The position numbers and the translations under genes were made by a program. DNA of 64,000 nt from Leuctra nigra (Eukaryota > Arthropoda > Insecta > Plecoptera > Leuctridae). Below the pieces are notes generated by a model. It was not told the DNA's origin. It saw only the letters and a program-made list of their open reading frames with translations, and did not search any database. Location of the stretch: positions 33,273,629-33,337,628 of the forward strand of contig OW203764.1 of NCBI GenBank assembly GCA_934045905.1. The letters run 5' to 3'. Below are positions 1 through 12,183 of the stretch, piece after piece. Every line of letters starts with the position of its first letter. The stretch's first letter is position 1.

Positions 1-769
1 ACCGATCGATCTGAAATTTTGCACACATGTAAAACCAACCTTCTCTGTTTGCAGACCCTAATTTTTTTGAAATCCATTCATTGGTTGAAATTTAAATAAA
101 CATCTCCTGATAGGCTGAAAAATGAAAATGGACTTCGACAAATGTGATCGACCTTATATTTTGCATGGTCATTAGGACCAACATTGTCTCTTATTTTACA
201 AATTTTCAGCCAAATCCTCCCATTGGTTAAAATTTAAAAAAATATTTCATGTGCTTTTTGAAATTTAATCCAGACCGTTTGACCGATCAACTTAAAATTT
301 TGTATGGTCATCGGGTCCAACATTATCTGTATTTTTGACAATTTTCAGACTAAACTGTGTTTACATTCAAAAGTTATCGACAGTTTACGGATATTTTGCG
401 TGTTGGCTATCATATTTCTCGAATTTCATATTTCACGGAATCTTCGAATCTTCACTTCAAGAGAGCAGAAACTTTCAAACGTATTATGAAACTGATATGA
501 CCGTTTAACATTTTTTTGAACGATATCCTGTGATTTTTGGAAATTAACAAGGAATCGTTCAATCGTAAAGGTTCAATCGATCAACTTAAAACTTTGCGTG
601 GTTATTGGGACCAATATTTTAGGAATCGTTGGAGATTTTCATACAAGTCTGTGACGAAATTCTAGAATTATTGGCTTTTAAGGAAATTTTCGATAAACAT
701 AATTTCGGTTCGAGGTGTTGCGCGTATCCGTGCTCGCTCATCAACGCGTTACTCAGAGCGTTTTCCTAG
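1..769 (+). mobile_element. Helitron-like element, 3' part
   Basis: Sequence from the window edge to CCTAG at 769 matches the 3' part of the elements at 5742-7063 and 46267-47591. The 3' terminus has the family hairpin (CGCTC...GAGCG around AACGCGTT), then TTTTCCTAG, and is followed by T. The 5' end lies outside the window. No transposase-like frame is present; the family is non-autonomous. Confidence 0.7.
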
Positions 770-2645
770 TATATTCCAACATTGCCATCACATCTTAAGC
801 TATTTATAATCTCGTATGAGCTCATCTTCACACTTTCCCATCTTCTAATCTGCTCCCAAACTGTTCTTGTTGAATTCATAGCTAGGCTGACTTATTATCT
901 TGATCCCTTCTTTCTTCAATACTTCCATCGTAGCCGCCTCCTTAACCCTTGAGTTAATTTGTAGGTAGGTAGAGGTAAAAATTATGTATCCTTTTTGGGA
1001 TGTGTTAGGAATCAGATTTTTGTATGATGAGAATATAAAGCTATCAAATATTAAGCAAATTTTTAAAATTTCCATTTTTTTTGTAATTTTTTATTACCAG
1101 GCTGTCAAGTGGATTGCTCTTTTGTTTTTTTAATTAGCGTTTTGCTCCTTTACTTTCAGCCACAGAAACGCGGCCAAAATATTGTGAATTTGTTTAGTAA
1201 AAATAAAGTTTTTGTCTATAGTCCTAAGAATTGAATCATTATTATCAATAGAGGATCCCGTCATGTATAACATGACCAATGCGCACCAGTGAGGTATGCA
1301 TAAATATTAAATATAAAAATACAGCAATATTTGTCAGCAGATTGTGCGTCGTTAATACACACGTTACGTAATTAACAGACCAAATGCCCAACAAAATACG
1401 TAAATGAGGTACGAAGGAAGGCAATTTAATCATACCTATTATGGTAAATCAATAACATAAGTCTTCAAATGTAAACCATGACCATGAGTATTAGTAAGAA
1501 AATTAAGAAAATGTATAGTGTCATAATGCGCCGTTAAAATATAGGTGAAGTTGATATCGTGACCCGACACACACGACACATTCTTTATTTGTGATACCAA
1601 TTCATAGTTTGCACGTGACATCATCTCATTGTTGAGAGGCCATATTGGTGTAACGTGTCAGAACGGCTGTCAATCTGTGTTTCGGTATTGTGGTGATATA
1701 ATGGTTACCTGTGCAATAAACTGCAGAAGAAATTCTTATGGGTATAAAACCACCTCATATACCAAATATCTTTGATTAACCGCTTATAATTAGCATTAAT
1801 CGACTTGACATCTGTAAAATGGTTGAAATTTACTTTTTTACATTGTTGATGAAAAACAAATGAAGCTCGTGCAAACTATGAATGCATGGTGAGCTTCATT
1901 ATATCCGTTTCTCTGAGGTCAGAGGTAGGTATAAGAGCGGAAGGTCATATGTTTTGGATTTCTCAGTGCACACTTTTGGAATGGTAATCAAGCTCTATAA
2001 GTACCTACCATTGGACTGATGTTAACAAAACAGTTATATTGAAGTATAGGTACCCTTACAGAAGGCCCATGTCACCATAACAAATATGATTGGATGAAGA
2101 ATTCAGCTCAGAATTACTGGTTATTGAGATCACTTTAAGAATCATTAAAATTGACTTCCGCCCATCTGCCTCTAAGGTACCTATCAGTATGCAATGTAAA
2201 AATTTAAGCATTGATGTTTAAAACATTACCAACAGTAACTTGACGTCGTTTACATGACTCAATACACACCACTCTTAGTAAATAAGAAACGAAGGAAAAT
2301 TATTTCCCAAGAAAATGTATAATATAACTCCATCGACTCTGGTTTGATCATGTTCACGGCCTACGAAATTCAGAGCAAGAGAAAATAAGAAAAATAACAT
2401 TTGAAGTTTCTTGCCGAGATGACGTTTTTAATGTCATGTGCTGGTTTGGACCGTATTAGTATCTTATAATGAATTTATTATAATTACAAAAGGATAAGGT
2501 GCTCGTCTTAGGTGAGTTTCGGTTATTAATTTATTCACAAAAGGCAGAAGATGTAATTTTAGACATGATGGCAATAAAACGCCTCCATCTTAGTTATAGT
2601 TTTCAATAAATACCGATGTCAAATCGAAGCGCGCAACCGTTCCTG
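770..2645. other. AT-rich stretch, no gene seen
   Basis: I see no exon-like, RNA-gene or complete transposon structure here. At about 1155-1215 a degenerate copy of the right arm of the 5225-5512 inverted repeat occurs (GGCCAAAATATTGTGAAT followed by an A/T-rich AATAAAGTTTTTGTC). The remaining short open frames have no recognisable content. Confidence 0.5.
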
Positions 2646-2668
2646 ACACACACACACACACACACACC
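2646..2668. repeat. (CA)n microsatellite
   Basis: About eleven CA dinucleotides in an otherwise mixed stretch. Confidence 0.9.
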
Positions 2669-2904
2669 CATACGACCGAATCTATCTATGTGAGGTATGT
2701 GAATACACACCACCAATGTGAGACATCGCAAACTACACTAGATAGACAATGCTTACCATGACAACTATTGCTACCTTTAGTACCTAGATGGACGTGGTCA
2801 TAACCGATTTGCTCTAAGACGTCGTTGTGTAAGTATGATATGACATATCTATGTGGACTCTGCGTTTTACTCAATATAATGTGAGATCACGTGAACTGCC
2901 AATC

Positions 2905-3076
2905 CGAGCTCATACACAGTGACCGTTACATTGTCGTATGTGCTCATACAAAGTGAACTCATACACATAACCGTCACTACGCGTACATTTTGCTTATCCG
3001 AACTCATACACAGTGACCGTTACAAAGTCGAAAGTGCATATACAGAGTGAAGTCATATGCATAACTTCATTACTTG
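2905..3076. repeat. Two-unit direct repeat of about 90 bp
   Basis: The segment beginning CCGAGCTCATACACAGTGAC at about 2906 recurs at about 2998 as CCGAACTCATACACAGTGAC. Both continue with CATAACCGTCACTAC-like sequence. Identity is about 75-80%. The GAGCTC plus ACATTGA-type phrases resemble sequence at 17600-17880 and the unit of the neighbouring satellite. Confidence 0.6.
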
Positions 3077-3374
3077 TCAGGTTATTTGTAGGACGAGTTT
3101 CTTACAAATGAATATTATGACAATCCGTAACATAATATACACAGCAATGAACTGCGTAGGTACGTGATTCACGTAAGAACATCTGTTCAAATATCCCATG
3201 TATTACTGATTACTGATGGCATTTTTTTCCTGATATTAAATACAGATTATAATCTCAGAAAATCACTTACATCTATATAACATGGATATAATAATTTATG
3301 AGAATGGGTCAGACATGACATGTAAAAAGGTGCCATTAAAACAAACTAATTGATAAAAATACGTAGACAATGTT

Positions 3375-4285
3375 TCATTTAGAACACAAAGTACCTCTCT
3401 TCCAATCTGTAGACTTAACTGTGGTTATATTACACACTTAAAAGCTCGCATTAATGGAAATAAGTTGATATTGTGTTTCAAGGACACAAAGTACCTCGCT
3501 TCAAATCTAAAGACTCAACTGTGGTTATATTACACACATGAGAGCTCGCATTGATGGAAATAAGTTGACATTGTGTTTCAAGAACACAAAGTACCTCGCT
3601 TCAAATCTATAGACTCAACTGTGGTTATATTACACACTTGAGAGCTCGCATTGATGGAAATAAGTTGACATTGTGTTTCAAGAACACAAAGTACCTCGCT
3701 TTAAATCTATAAATTCAACTGTGGTTATATTACACACATGAGAGCTCGCATTGATGGAAATAAGTTGACATTGTGTTTCAAGAACACAAAGTACCTCGCT
3801 TCAAATCTATAGACTCAACTGGTTATATTACACACATGAGAGCTCGCATTGATGGAAATAAATTGACATTGTGTTTCAAGAACACAAAGTACCTCGCCTC
3901 AAATCTATAGACTCAACTGTGGTTATATTACACACTTGAAAGCTCGCATTGATGGAAATAAGTTGACATTGTGTTTCAAGAACACAAAGTACCTCGCTTC
4001 AAATCTATAGACTTAACTGTGGTTATATTACACACATGAGAGCTCGCATTGATGGAAATAAGTTGACATTGTGTTTCAAGAACACAAAGTACCTCGCTTC
4101 AAATCTATAGACTTAACTGTGGTTATATTACACACTTGAGAGCTCGCATTGATGGAAATAAGTTGACATTGTGTTTCAAGAACACAAAGTACCTCGCTTC
4201 AAATCTATTGACTCAACTGTGGTTATATTACACACTTAAGAGCTCGCATTGATAGAAATATGTTGACATTGTGTATCTATAACTT
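3375..4285. repeat. 100-bp satellite array, 9 units
   Basis: The marker ACACAAAGTACCTCGCT ends at 3400, 3500, 3600, 3700, 3800, 3898, 3998, 4098 and 4198, so the period is 100 bp with one 98-bp unit caused by a 2-bp deletion. The first unit is the most divergent. Each unit contains GAGAGCTCGCATTGATGG. There are no spacers and no open frame. Confidence 0.93.
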
Positions 4286-4904
4286 TTTTAAAATCTTTTC
4301 GGCCTAGAATGATTTTAGATCAATCCCAGTAAACATATCAGCTGGCTCGATGAAGGCACGGTGATGGGCTATAGTACCGGCCACTCTGGCAAGGTGCTGG
4401 CCACGAACAAGATGGTGCATTCAAAGATCATGCTGGCCAACAGCAATGACGCCGGTACTGGCTCAGTGCTGGCTGGGCTGCACGCGGCCAAATTTCCGGT
4501 ACTGGGCCAGTACCGGCCAATTGCTATGGCCGGTACCGGCAGGTACTGGGCGGTACTGGGCCGGTACTGATATTATGGAGCTACTCCCCTCTCTCTCTGG
4601 CAGTGCATCGTCTTGATCTTCGTAATGTTAACATTTGAAAAAATCGTTAAATACCATCGATTTCGTTCAATAACGCAAATGTCTTCGGGATCAGTGTGTA
4701 TGAGACAAAACCTTACTGACCTCAGATCATACCCACACTTCAACCCTATCTGTATTAAATCATGATTTTATCATTTTTTACGAATATTTCTGTACATAAA
4801 TGCTCAGTATTAATGAAAAGCCACTTTACTAATATTCGGAGAATATATGAACTGTGAGTGGAGCTTTATGATAAAATAGTCTTAAATTATTTGCGGTGTG
4901 TATT
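4286..4904. other. No gene seen; contains a GC-rich GGTACTGG cluster
   Basis: Positions about 4360-4570 are markedly GC-rich against the surrounding sequence and hold several GGTACTGG motifs and their complement CCAGTACC, giving hairpin potential. A 69-codon frame crosses this cluster, but it is explained by the repeated motif. The rest of the stretch is unremarkable AT-rich sequence. Confidence 0.5.
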
Positions 4905-5008
4905 GTACAATGCATTGAATTAGTTGTTTAGATCTGCTGTGTGACGTTGAGTACGTACACACCGCATCATCTGAGGTCCTATAATTTTGACCTTGACGTA
5001 GAAGTTGC
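4905..5008 (+). repeat. About 100-bp block, inverted copy at 13545-13650
   Basis: Shares CACACCGCATCATCTGAGGT and the flanking TACAATGCATT and GACCTTGA phrases with the reverse complement of 13545-13650. Each copy lies close to one of the two 100-bp satellites, on mirrored sides. Confidence 0.7.
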
Positions 5009-5216
5009 CATTTACTCGCCAGAACTATTGCATCGTATGTCTTCGGCGTTGTCAGGTTTCCTCAGTTTGCTTCGAATGTATGAGTAGAGGTTTAAACCAC
5101 CGGACAAGTGTGTAAGAAGACTTGAGAATCTGTTCAGTCTTTCTGAGGTCTTTCTTTCAGTATCTATTGAATCCTCGAATTTCATAATGAATTGATAATT
5201 GGAAATCACTCAACTT

Positions 5217-5525
5217 ATTTATCACAAAATTGTTTTTATTATAAATTGCACAATATTTCGGCCACTGTCTGCGGCCTTCTTCAAGTGTATGTAACAATTA
5301 TTGAAAAAATTGACAGGTATAAAACATTATGATTAAAAATGTCTTTGGTTTTTGATAAGCCTAATGGATTGTGATTTGTTTGTCTTTTTTAATCATAATG
5401 TTTTATACCTGTCAATTTTTTCAATAATTGTTACATACACTTGAAGAAGGCCGCAGACAGTGGCCGAAATATTGTGCAATTTATAATAAAAAATAAAGTT
5501 TGTGTCCTGTCCAAAGGAAAGTAAT
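5217..5525. repeat. Near-perfect inverted repeat, possible Penelope-like terminal sequence
   Basis: Arms at about 5232-5340 and 5388-5505 are essentially identical reverse complements (about 105 bp) separated by about 50 bp. Each arm carries CTTGAAGAAGGCC, a nine-base loop, GGCC and then GAAAT. This resembles the CUGAUGA, stem II, GAAA core of the degenerate hammerhead ribozymes found in terminal repeats of Penelope-like elements. The core differs from consensus (CTTGAAGA), so activity is doubtful. A decayed related copy lies near 1155-1215. Confidence 0.55.
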
Positions 5526-5671
5526 TCATTTAATATAATACCAAACTTATCAGGAAGAGGAAATTTAATCACAAAATTGTTATTATCAGCGCAGATAATA
5601 ATTATATTCACACTTATCGTGCATGTGTTTTAGGAAATATTAATAAATTATTTAAATCGTTTCAAAATTAT

Positions 5672-8412
5672 ACTTACAAAATATCAACAAATGTTAGTAA
5701 AACACACTGTTTTTGTACTCAAAAGTGTGAATATCCATTGATTGAGCGAGCGAAGCGAGCGTCTCCATTTGGCTCTTTTGGCACGGACCTCTGTTTTTTT
5801 TTTTGTTTGTTTTTTTTTTCTGTTACTGACGATATACAGGTCAGAGTTTTTCTTCGATCGAGCTGAAATTTTGCACACATGTACGTAACATTTCTGATTG
5901 TTGCAGACCCTAATTTTTTTGAAATCCATTGATTGGTTCAAATTTAAAAAAAATTAACTTTCGATTGGTTGTTTTGATCAAATTGAAATTTTGACAAGTC
6001 ATTACCCCCAACATTGTACCCAATCAAACAAAGTTTCAGCCAAATCCTCCCATTGGTTAAAATTTAAAACCATCTTTCCTGTGTTTTTAGAAATTTAAAC
6101 TATAACCGATTGAACGATCAACTTATAACTTCGCATGATGGTTGGGTCCAACATTATCTGCATTTTTGACAATTTTCATACTAATCTGTGTTTAAATCCA
6201 AACGTTATTGACATTTTACGGACTATTAGCGTGTTGGCTGTCAAATTCACGGCGACTTCGACTCTTCAGTTCAAGGCAAGGTAGTTAGAGCAGAAACTTT
6301 CAAACGCAAATGAAACTGATAATGACCGTTCAACAGTCGATCTGATATTGTGTAGACACACTTATATCATATGAGTGGTCTCAGGTATATTTTTTGAAGG
6401 AGATCCTGTGATTTTTGAAAATTAACACGGAACAGTTCAATCATAAAGGTTCAATTGATCAACTTAAAGCTTTGCATGGTTATTTGGACCAATATTTTAG
6501 GAATGTTTTGAGATTTCTATACAAATCTGTGGCGAAATTTTAGAATTATTGGCTTTTAATGACATTTTCGATAGACAGAATTTCGGTTCGAGGTGTTGCG
6601 CGTATCCGTGCTCGCTCATCAACGCGTTACTCAGATTCATTGGTTAAAATTTAAATAAATATCTCCTGATAGGCTGAAAAATGAAAACGGTCTTCGATAA
6701 TTCTGATCAAACTCATATTTTGCATGATCATTAAGACCAATATTGTCTCTTATTTTACAAAATTTCATCCCAATCAGTTAAGAACGTATGAAGTTATTTA
6801 CATTTTTAATATCTGTCAGTAATGAAGTATCGAAATGAATGTTTTCCAGTGCCAATTGAAAATTGATTCTGATTTGCTTTATGAACCAGGTGCTTAGATG
6901 CTATTTTAAAGTTTCGATGAAAAGCATACACTTTTAAGTTGATATCATAATCAATTCCATATGGATGTATATGTTTTCTGTGCGTTGTGTACGCATTTCC
7001 GGTTCGAGAATTTGCACGTACCCGTGCTCGCTCATCAACGCGTTACACTGAGCGTTTTCCTAGTAAATATGACATTTAAATCAAGTGGACAATTTGACGG
7101 GAAATGCCATTCCTGTTGAATGATGAATATTTTACTGTTACCATGGTAACGTCATTGATGGTTGATTAAAAAATTACGCCATTTGACAGTATAACCGTTT
7201 TCCCTAGAAAATGTCCACTGATTTTAACATTAAATTAATGAATTTAATAATGTGTACACTTTTGAGTATGAAAATTATGATATTTACCGACAAATATGTT
7301 TTTATTTTGACGGGAAACCCCGTGGGTGATATAGGACAGCATCATGATTTATAATGTCTAGCCAAGAAACAATTTGTAACGATGGTGAAGACATTGTTGC
7401 CATTGCAATGATCTGCGCTATGGCGTTAGTGTATATTTTACTGATTTTAAACAATGGTAATAAAATAAATCATTTTAATATTTCTTAATTTTTTTTAATA
7501 GATTCCATGAAAACTAGTCATCCCACAACAAAACTGTAGTAATCTCTGGATTCATGCAAATATAAATTTCGTAACAAAACAAAACTTTAGTTTATTGCAA
7601 ATTGGCGGTAGCCAATTTCAGATTTGCTTTGAAATCTATGCGAAAACTAGGCCCGATTCTGGTAAATCTAGTTTCTACGGCAAAAATAGATGACGAAAGC
7701 AACACTCGAATTTAAGCAAATATTTCGGAGGTGGAGTGTTTGCGATTACATCGCAAAACGACGATATCTACTGGAATTGGCGTTGTGATCAATTGTTTTC
7801 ATATCGATAGCTGTGAAATAATTGTATAAATAATATAACAATTCTTCACTCAATCACGTATTGCTAGACCGAAGGTTCATTATCCCGCACCTTTAACATA
7901 GGAATCTCGCCCTTATCAATATAACACATAGAAGCCATTTTAAGTTATTTGAAGTTTTTTCACTTTCCTGACAACATTTTTAAAATCTGAGTTCACATTC
8001 GAATTCAGCGTGAAAATTGGAGGTAACCACTCTAAAATTCAACTGTCTACTTGCAAAAATGAGAGAGAAAGACCGATTCTAAAATTCGTGAATTTGTTCA
8101 GATTTAATGCCATAGTAACAACGTTAGAGCAACCTCGATCTTGCACGTGAAGTCAACGCAGAGAAAATAATTTTATTTGAACGATGATTACCGTTAATCC
8201 AAGCATTCTAGAGAAAAGTGTTTCAAACAAAAAACACTCACAATAGGATAATACATCGGTTAAAAGATTGAATTTGACGAATCCTGTTCAAACAGAGGAG
8301 AGAAAAATTCTGGGACCTCGTATGTAATGGCATAATTCATATTGATCATCACACATTTGTGAACTCGAATTGATGATACGAGTGAGCCTAGTGTGTATAA
8401 GATAGAACCATA
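5672..8412 (+). repeat. Duplicated 1.4-kb segment, copy A (interrupted)
   Basis: Sequence at 5672-5741 plus 7064-8412 matches 8722-10227 (copy B) almost throughout, and its distal half also matches 11627-12183 (copy C). Copy A is split by the Helitron-like insertion at 5742-7063. The left end of the segment is a palindromic element of about 280 bp related to 43030-43310. Beyond that the segment is AT-rich without a credible reading frame. A and B are nearly tandem, about 310 bp apart. Confidence 0.85.
5742..7063 (+). mobile_element. Helitron-like element, complete non-autonomous copy
   Basis: Begins TTGAGCGAGCGAAGCGAGCG and ends with a hairpin (CGCTCA...TGAGCG enclosing AACGCGTT), nine bases, then CTAG, and sits between host A and T. 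The paralogous unoccupied site at 8791-8800 reads CATTGATAAAT, so the borders are set by direct comparison. There is no target duplication beyond the A|T context. The 3' CTAG|T and terminal hairpin fit Helitrons; the 5' TTGAG differs from the usual TC. About 99% identical to 46267-47591. An internal 3'-end-like sequence at about 6585-6636 suggests the element is a fusion of two units. Confidence 0.75.
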
Positions 8413-8721
8413 TAATTCTGAGAAAATATTTATTTTATAGATGATTATCGCAAAAAAAATTGACTAATGATTGAAAAATTACAACCTTGAAACACATTTT
8501 CGCAGTCCAAGGTTACGAGGAAAATTAAGTAGGAAGAAAACATTTTAGTCCAACTAGCATTTTAATAGTATGTCAAAATCTGGTTATTGTTCTTGTATAA
8601 TTACGGAAATGTTATTGTTTGTAATGGGTAGCAGGCTTGATTCTCTTGGTTGTTCTTCCTGACTTAGTTTGTTTCGTGGTATACCTTCAGATTTAAGAAA
8701 ATGCTATTTATTCTAACAAAT

Positions 8722-10227
8722 TTATTTATAGAAAATATCAACATAATGTTGATAAAACATACTGTTTTATACTCAAAAGTGTAAATATCCATTGATAAAT
8801 ATGACATTTAAATCAAGTGGACAATTTGACGGGAAACGGCATTCCTGTCGAATGATTTAATATTTTATTGTAACCATGTCAACGTCATTAATTGTTAGTT
8901 GATTAAGAAATTACGCCATTTGACAGTATAACCGTTTTCCCTAGAAAATGTCCACTGAATAAAACATTATATTTATGAATTAATGTGTACACATTTGAGT
9001 ATGAAAATAATAATTTTTACCGACAAATACGTTTTTATTTTGACCGGAAACCCCGTGGGTGAGCATCATGATTTATCAATTCTAGCCAAGAAACAATTTG
9101 TAACGATGGTGAAGACATTGTTGCCGTATGCAATACTCTGAGCTATGGCGTCAATGTATATTTTACTGATTCTAAACAATGATAATAAAATAAATCATTT
9201 CATTTTAATATTTCTTAAATTTTTTTGATGCCTTTAAAACTAGTCATCCCACTACAAAAATATGGTAATCTTGAATTCTAACAATTTTTAAACAAAAATA
9301 ACATAACATAACAAAACTTTAGGTTATTGCAATTTGGCGGCCGCCAATTTCAGATACGTAATCGCTTAGCTTTGAAATCTATGCGAAAACTAGGACCGAT
9401 TCTGGTAAATCTAGTTTCTACGGCAAAACTAGATGACGAAAGCACCACTCGAATTTTAGCAAATATTCCGGAACACTCCTCGTAAGTATACCTACCACAC
9501 TATCGATCACTTCGATCTGTGGTAGTTTTAAAAATTCGTTCAAATATCTCAATTTCGTTCAATTACATCGCAAATAGACGATATCTATTGGAGATGGCGT
9601 TAGGATCAATTGTTTTCATATCGATAGCTGTGAAATACATGTTTAAATAATATAACAATTCTTCACTCAATCACGTATTGCTAGACCGTAAGGTTCATTA
9701 TCCCGCACTTTTAACATAGGAATCTCGCCCTTATCAATATAACACACAGAAGCCATTTAAGTTATTTGAAGTTTTTTCACTTTCCTGACAACATTTTTAA
9801 AATCTGAGTTCACATTCGAATTCAGCGTGAAAATTGGAGGTAACCAATCTAAAATTCAACTGTCTACTTGCAAAAATGAGAGAGAAAGACCGATTCTAAA
9901 ATTCGTGAATTTGTTCAGATTTAATGCCATAGTACCAACGTTAGAGCAACCCCGACCTTGCAAGTTAAGTCAACACAGAGAAAATAATTTTATTTGAATG
10001 ATGATTACCGTTAATCCAAGCATTCTAGAGAAAAGTGTCTCAAACAAAAAACACTCACAATAGGATAATACATCGGGGAAAATATAAATTTTGACGAATC
10101 CTCCTCAAAGCGAGGAGAGAAGAAACCTAGGACCTCGTTTGCAATTGATGAATTCATATTGAGCGTCACACATTTGGGAACTCGAATTGATAATGAATAA
10201 GTATACTGTGTGTATGAGATAGAACCA
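8722..10227 (+). repeat. Duplicated segment, copy B (uninterrupted)
   Basis: Matches copy A (5672-5741 plus 7064-8412), with a few small indels such as an extra stretch near 9478-9560. It retains the empty Helitron-like target at 8795/8796. The first about 280 bp (8740-9025) are a palindromic element whose ends read ACTCAAAAGTGT and ACATTTGAGT in inverse orientation. The 103-codon frame on the minus strand near its end is not supported by homology. Confidence 0.85.
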
Positions 10228-10520
10228 AAGAATGTGAATTTCAGGGGCGTAACAAGGGGTGTGCGGCTGGGTAGTAGTACATTTACACGCTTAGTATGGT
10301 AATCTGCCAATGACTGGTGCATTTTCCCTAGTTAATTACTATTATGACTTTTCCACTGAAGCTATGCTTCTTGACTTTGGTGAATAGTTTGTTGAACAAT
10401 TTTAATAAATGTAATTCATTTATTTGATAACAAATAAATAAAATTCAATAAATGTAAATTATATTCAATATAAAAATAACTTCAATTTCAATATGAAGGT
10501 ATGTGCGAAGCAAAACATCT

Positions 10521-10592
10521 AATGGTAGCCAGGTTGGTAGAACTCTCGCCCGGGAAGTGAGATCTCCCGGGTTCGAGCCCTGGTTCGGCGGT
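10521..10592 (+). ncRNA. tRNA-Ala-like sequence, probable SINE head
   Basis: A-box-like GGTAGCCAGGTTGG and a perfect B box, GGTTCGAGCCC, are spaced as in a tRNA. An anticodon stem CTCGC/GTGAG with loop CCGGGAA is visible. Position 33 is C rather than T, and the acceptor stem does not pair well, so it is not a functional tRNA. The continuation GCGGTTATTTCCAC resembles the continuation of the related minus-strand copy at 41645-41716, which argues for a tRNA-derived SINE. Confidence 0.6.
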
Positions 10593-11626
10593 TATTTCCA
10601 CTTTGCACATTAGTTGAAGCGAAATAAAAAAATTAAAATGAATATAATGTATATTTATGGGCGCTGGAGCGGCGAAGGGGGGGGGGGGGGGGGGGGGGGT
10701 AAACGTGCCACCCCCCTAAGAAAACACATGAGGCAGATAAATCAATGTGCCTACCCCCCCCCCCCCCCCCTTCCCATAATATAGATATTCATTCAAATCT
10801 ACTTAATAAATTGTCCTACTTCGAAATAATCTTCATAAGAAACTATTGAGTAAAGATATTAAAGTTCAAATTTTCAGTTAATCCCTATGTAAGGGGAGCA
10901 AATCGCCGAAAAATTATAAGCCAAAGCGCATCGAAATTTGGTCCATATGAACTTCTGAAATTAAAAACAAATCCGACCTGCATGATTTTGGGGGGTTTTG
11001 TGCATTGAACTCAAACGTAAACGTGTTTTCCCGAAAAAATGTATTTTCAGCTACTTTTGGGGCATCTGACAACCAGGAGTGCCCCCCCCCCCCTGCAAAA
11101 ATATACTTCCTACGCATCTGTGTATATTTATTATGAACGTATGCTCCTTTTAGAACAAATTTACAACGATTTCATTTTATCTCAACATTTTCATATTAAC
11201 AAATTTCCAATCTAGAAAAGAATTCTTAATTTACCATCATATACTACTTATGCCAAATGTCATATTGAAACATCCTACACAAAACTACATCATTGACAAG
11301 TGGTAAAATATTACAGCTAATATGATGGAAACATGGTACAAGTTATTTTCGATTTTAGAGAACTCTCACCCAGAATATATTTTCTCAATTATATTCCCTA
11401 AAATATCAAAGTATGGTATACTCAAAAAAAATATAAAAAATGGCTAATTTCTTGTTGTTTTCATGATGAAACTTTATCTAGTTGAATTGAATAATGTGCT
11501 TGTCCGGTATAATCTCAGATCTTTCTTGTCCACACAGCCACCGATTCATATGCCATATTAATTTAAAACACTAAATAATAGTGTCTTGTGTAAAACACTT
11601 ATAATTGTAATTAGGTTTCATTTTAA
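10593..11626. other. No gene seen; long G and C homopolymers
   Basis: A run of about 23 G at 10678-10700 is followed about 55 bp later by about 16 C at 10756-10771, and a further C run occurs at 11084-11094. The first two could pair as a stem. The remaining sequence has no recognised structure. Confidence 0.6.
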
Positions 11627-12183
11627 TCACATGTCACAGCCCGTACGATTCATTATTCAGTACCTTTGACATGGGAATCCCGCCCTTATCAATATCACAC
11701 ACAGATGCCATTTCAGTTAATTGATGTTTATTCACTCTACTGACAACATTTTCAAAATCTGAGTTCACATTCGAATTCAGCGGGAAAATTGGAGTAAACC
11801 ACTCTAAAATTCAACTGTCTACTTGCAAAAATGAGAGAGAAAGACCGATTCTAAATTTCGTGAATTTGTTCAGATTTAATGCCATAGTAACAACGTTAGA
11901 GCAACCTCGATCTTGCACGTGAAGTCAACGCAGAGAAAATAATTTTATTTGAACGATGATTACCGTTAATCCAAGCATCCTAGAGATAAGTGTTTCAAAC
12001 AAAAAACACTCACAATAGGATAATACATCAGGGAATATATTGAATTTGACGAATCTTTTTCAAACAGTGGAGAGAAAAATCCTAGGACCTCGTTTGTAAT
12101 TGATAAATTCATAATGATCATCACACATTTGTGAACTCGAATTGATACTGTAAATGAGCCTAGAGTGTGTATAAGATAGAACT
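11627..12183 (+). repeat. Duplicated segment, copy C (distal half)
   Basis: Matches the distal part of copies A and B, from the phrase CATGGGAATCCCGCCCTTAT to GTGTATAAGATAGAAC. The proximal palindromic element is absent. Confidence 0.8.

Noticed and set aside
4361..4570. 69-codon frame in a GC-rich patch
   Set aside because: Explained by repeated GGTACTGG motifs; no splice sites or similarity.
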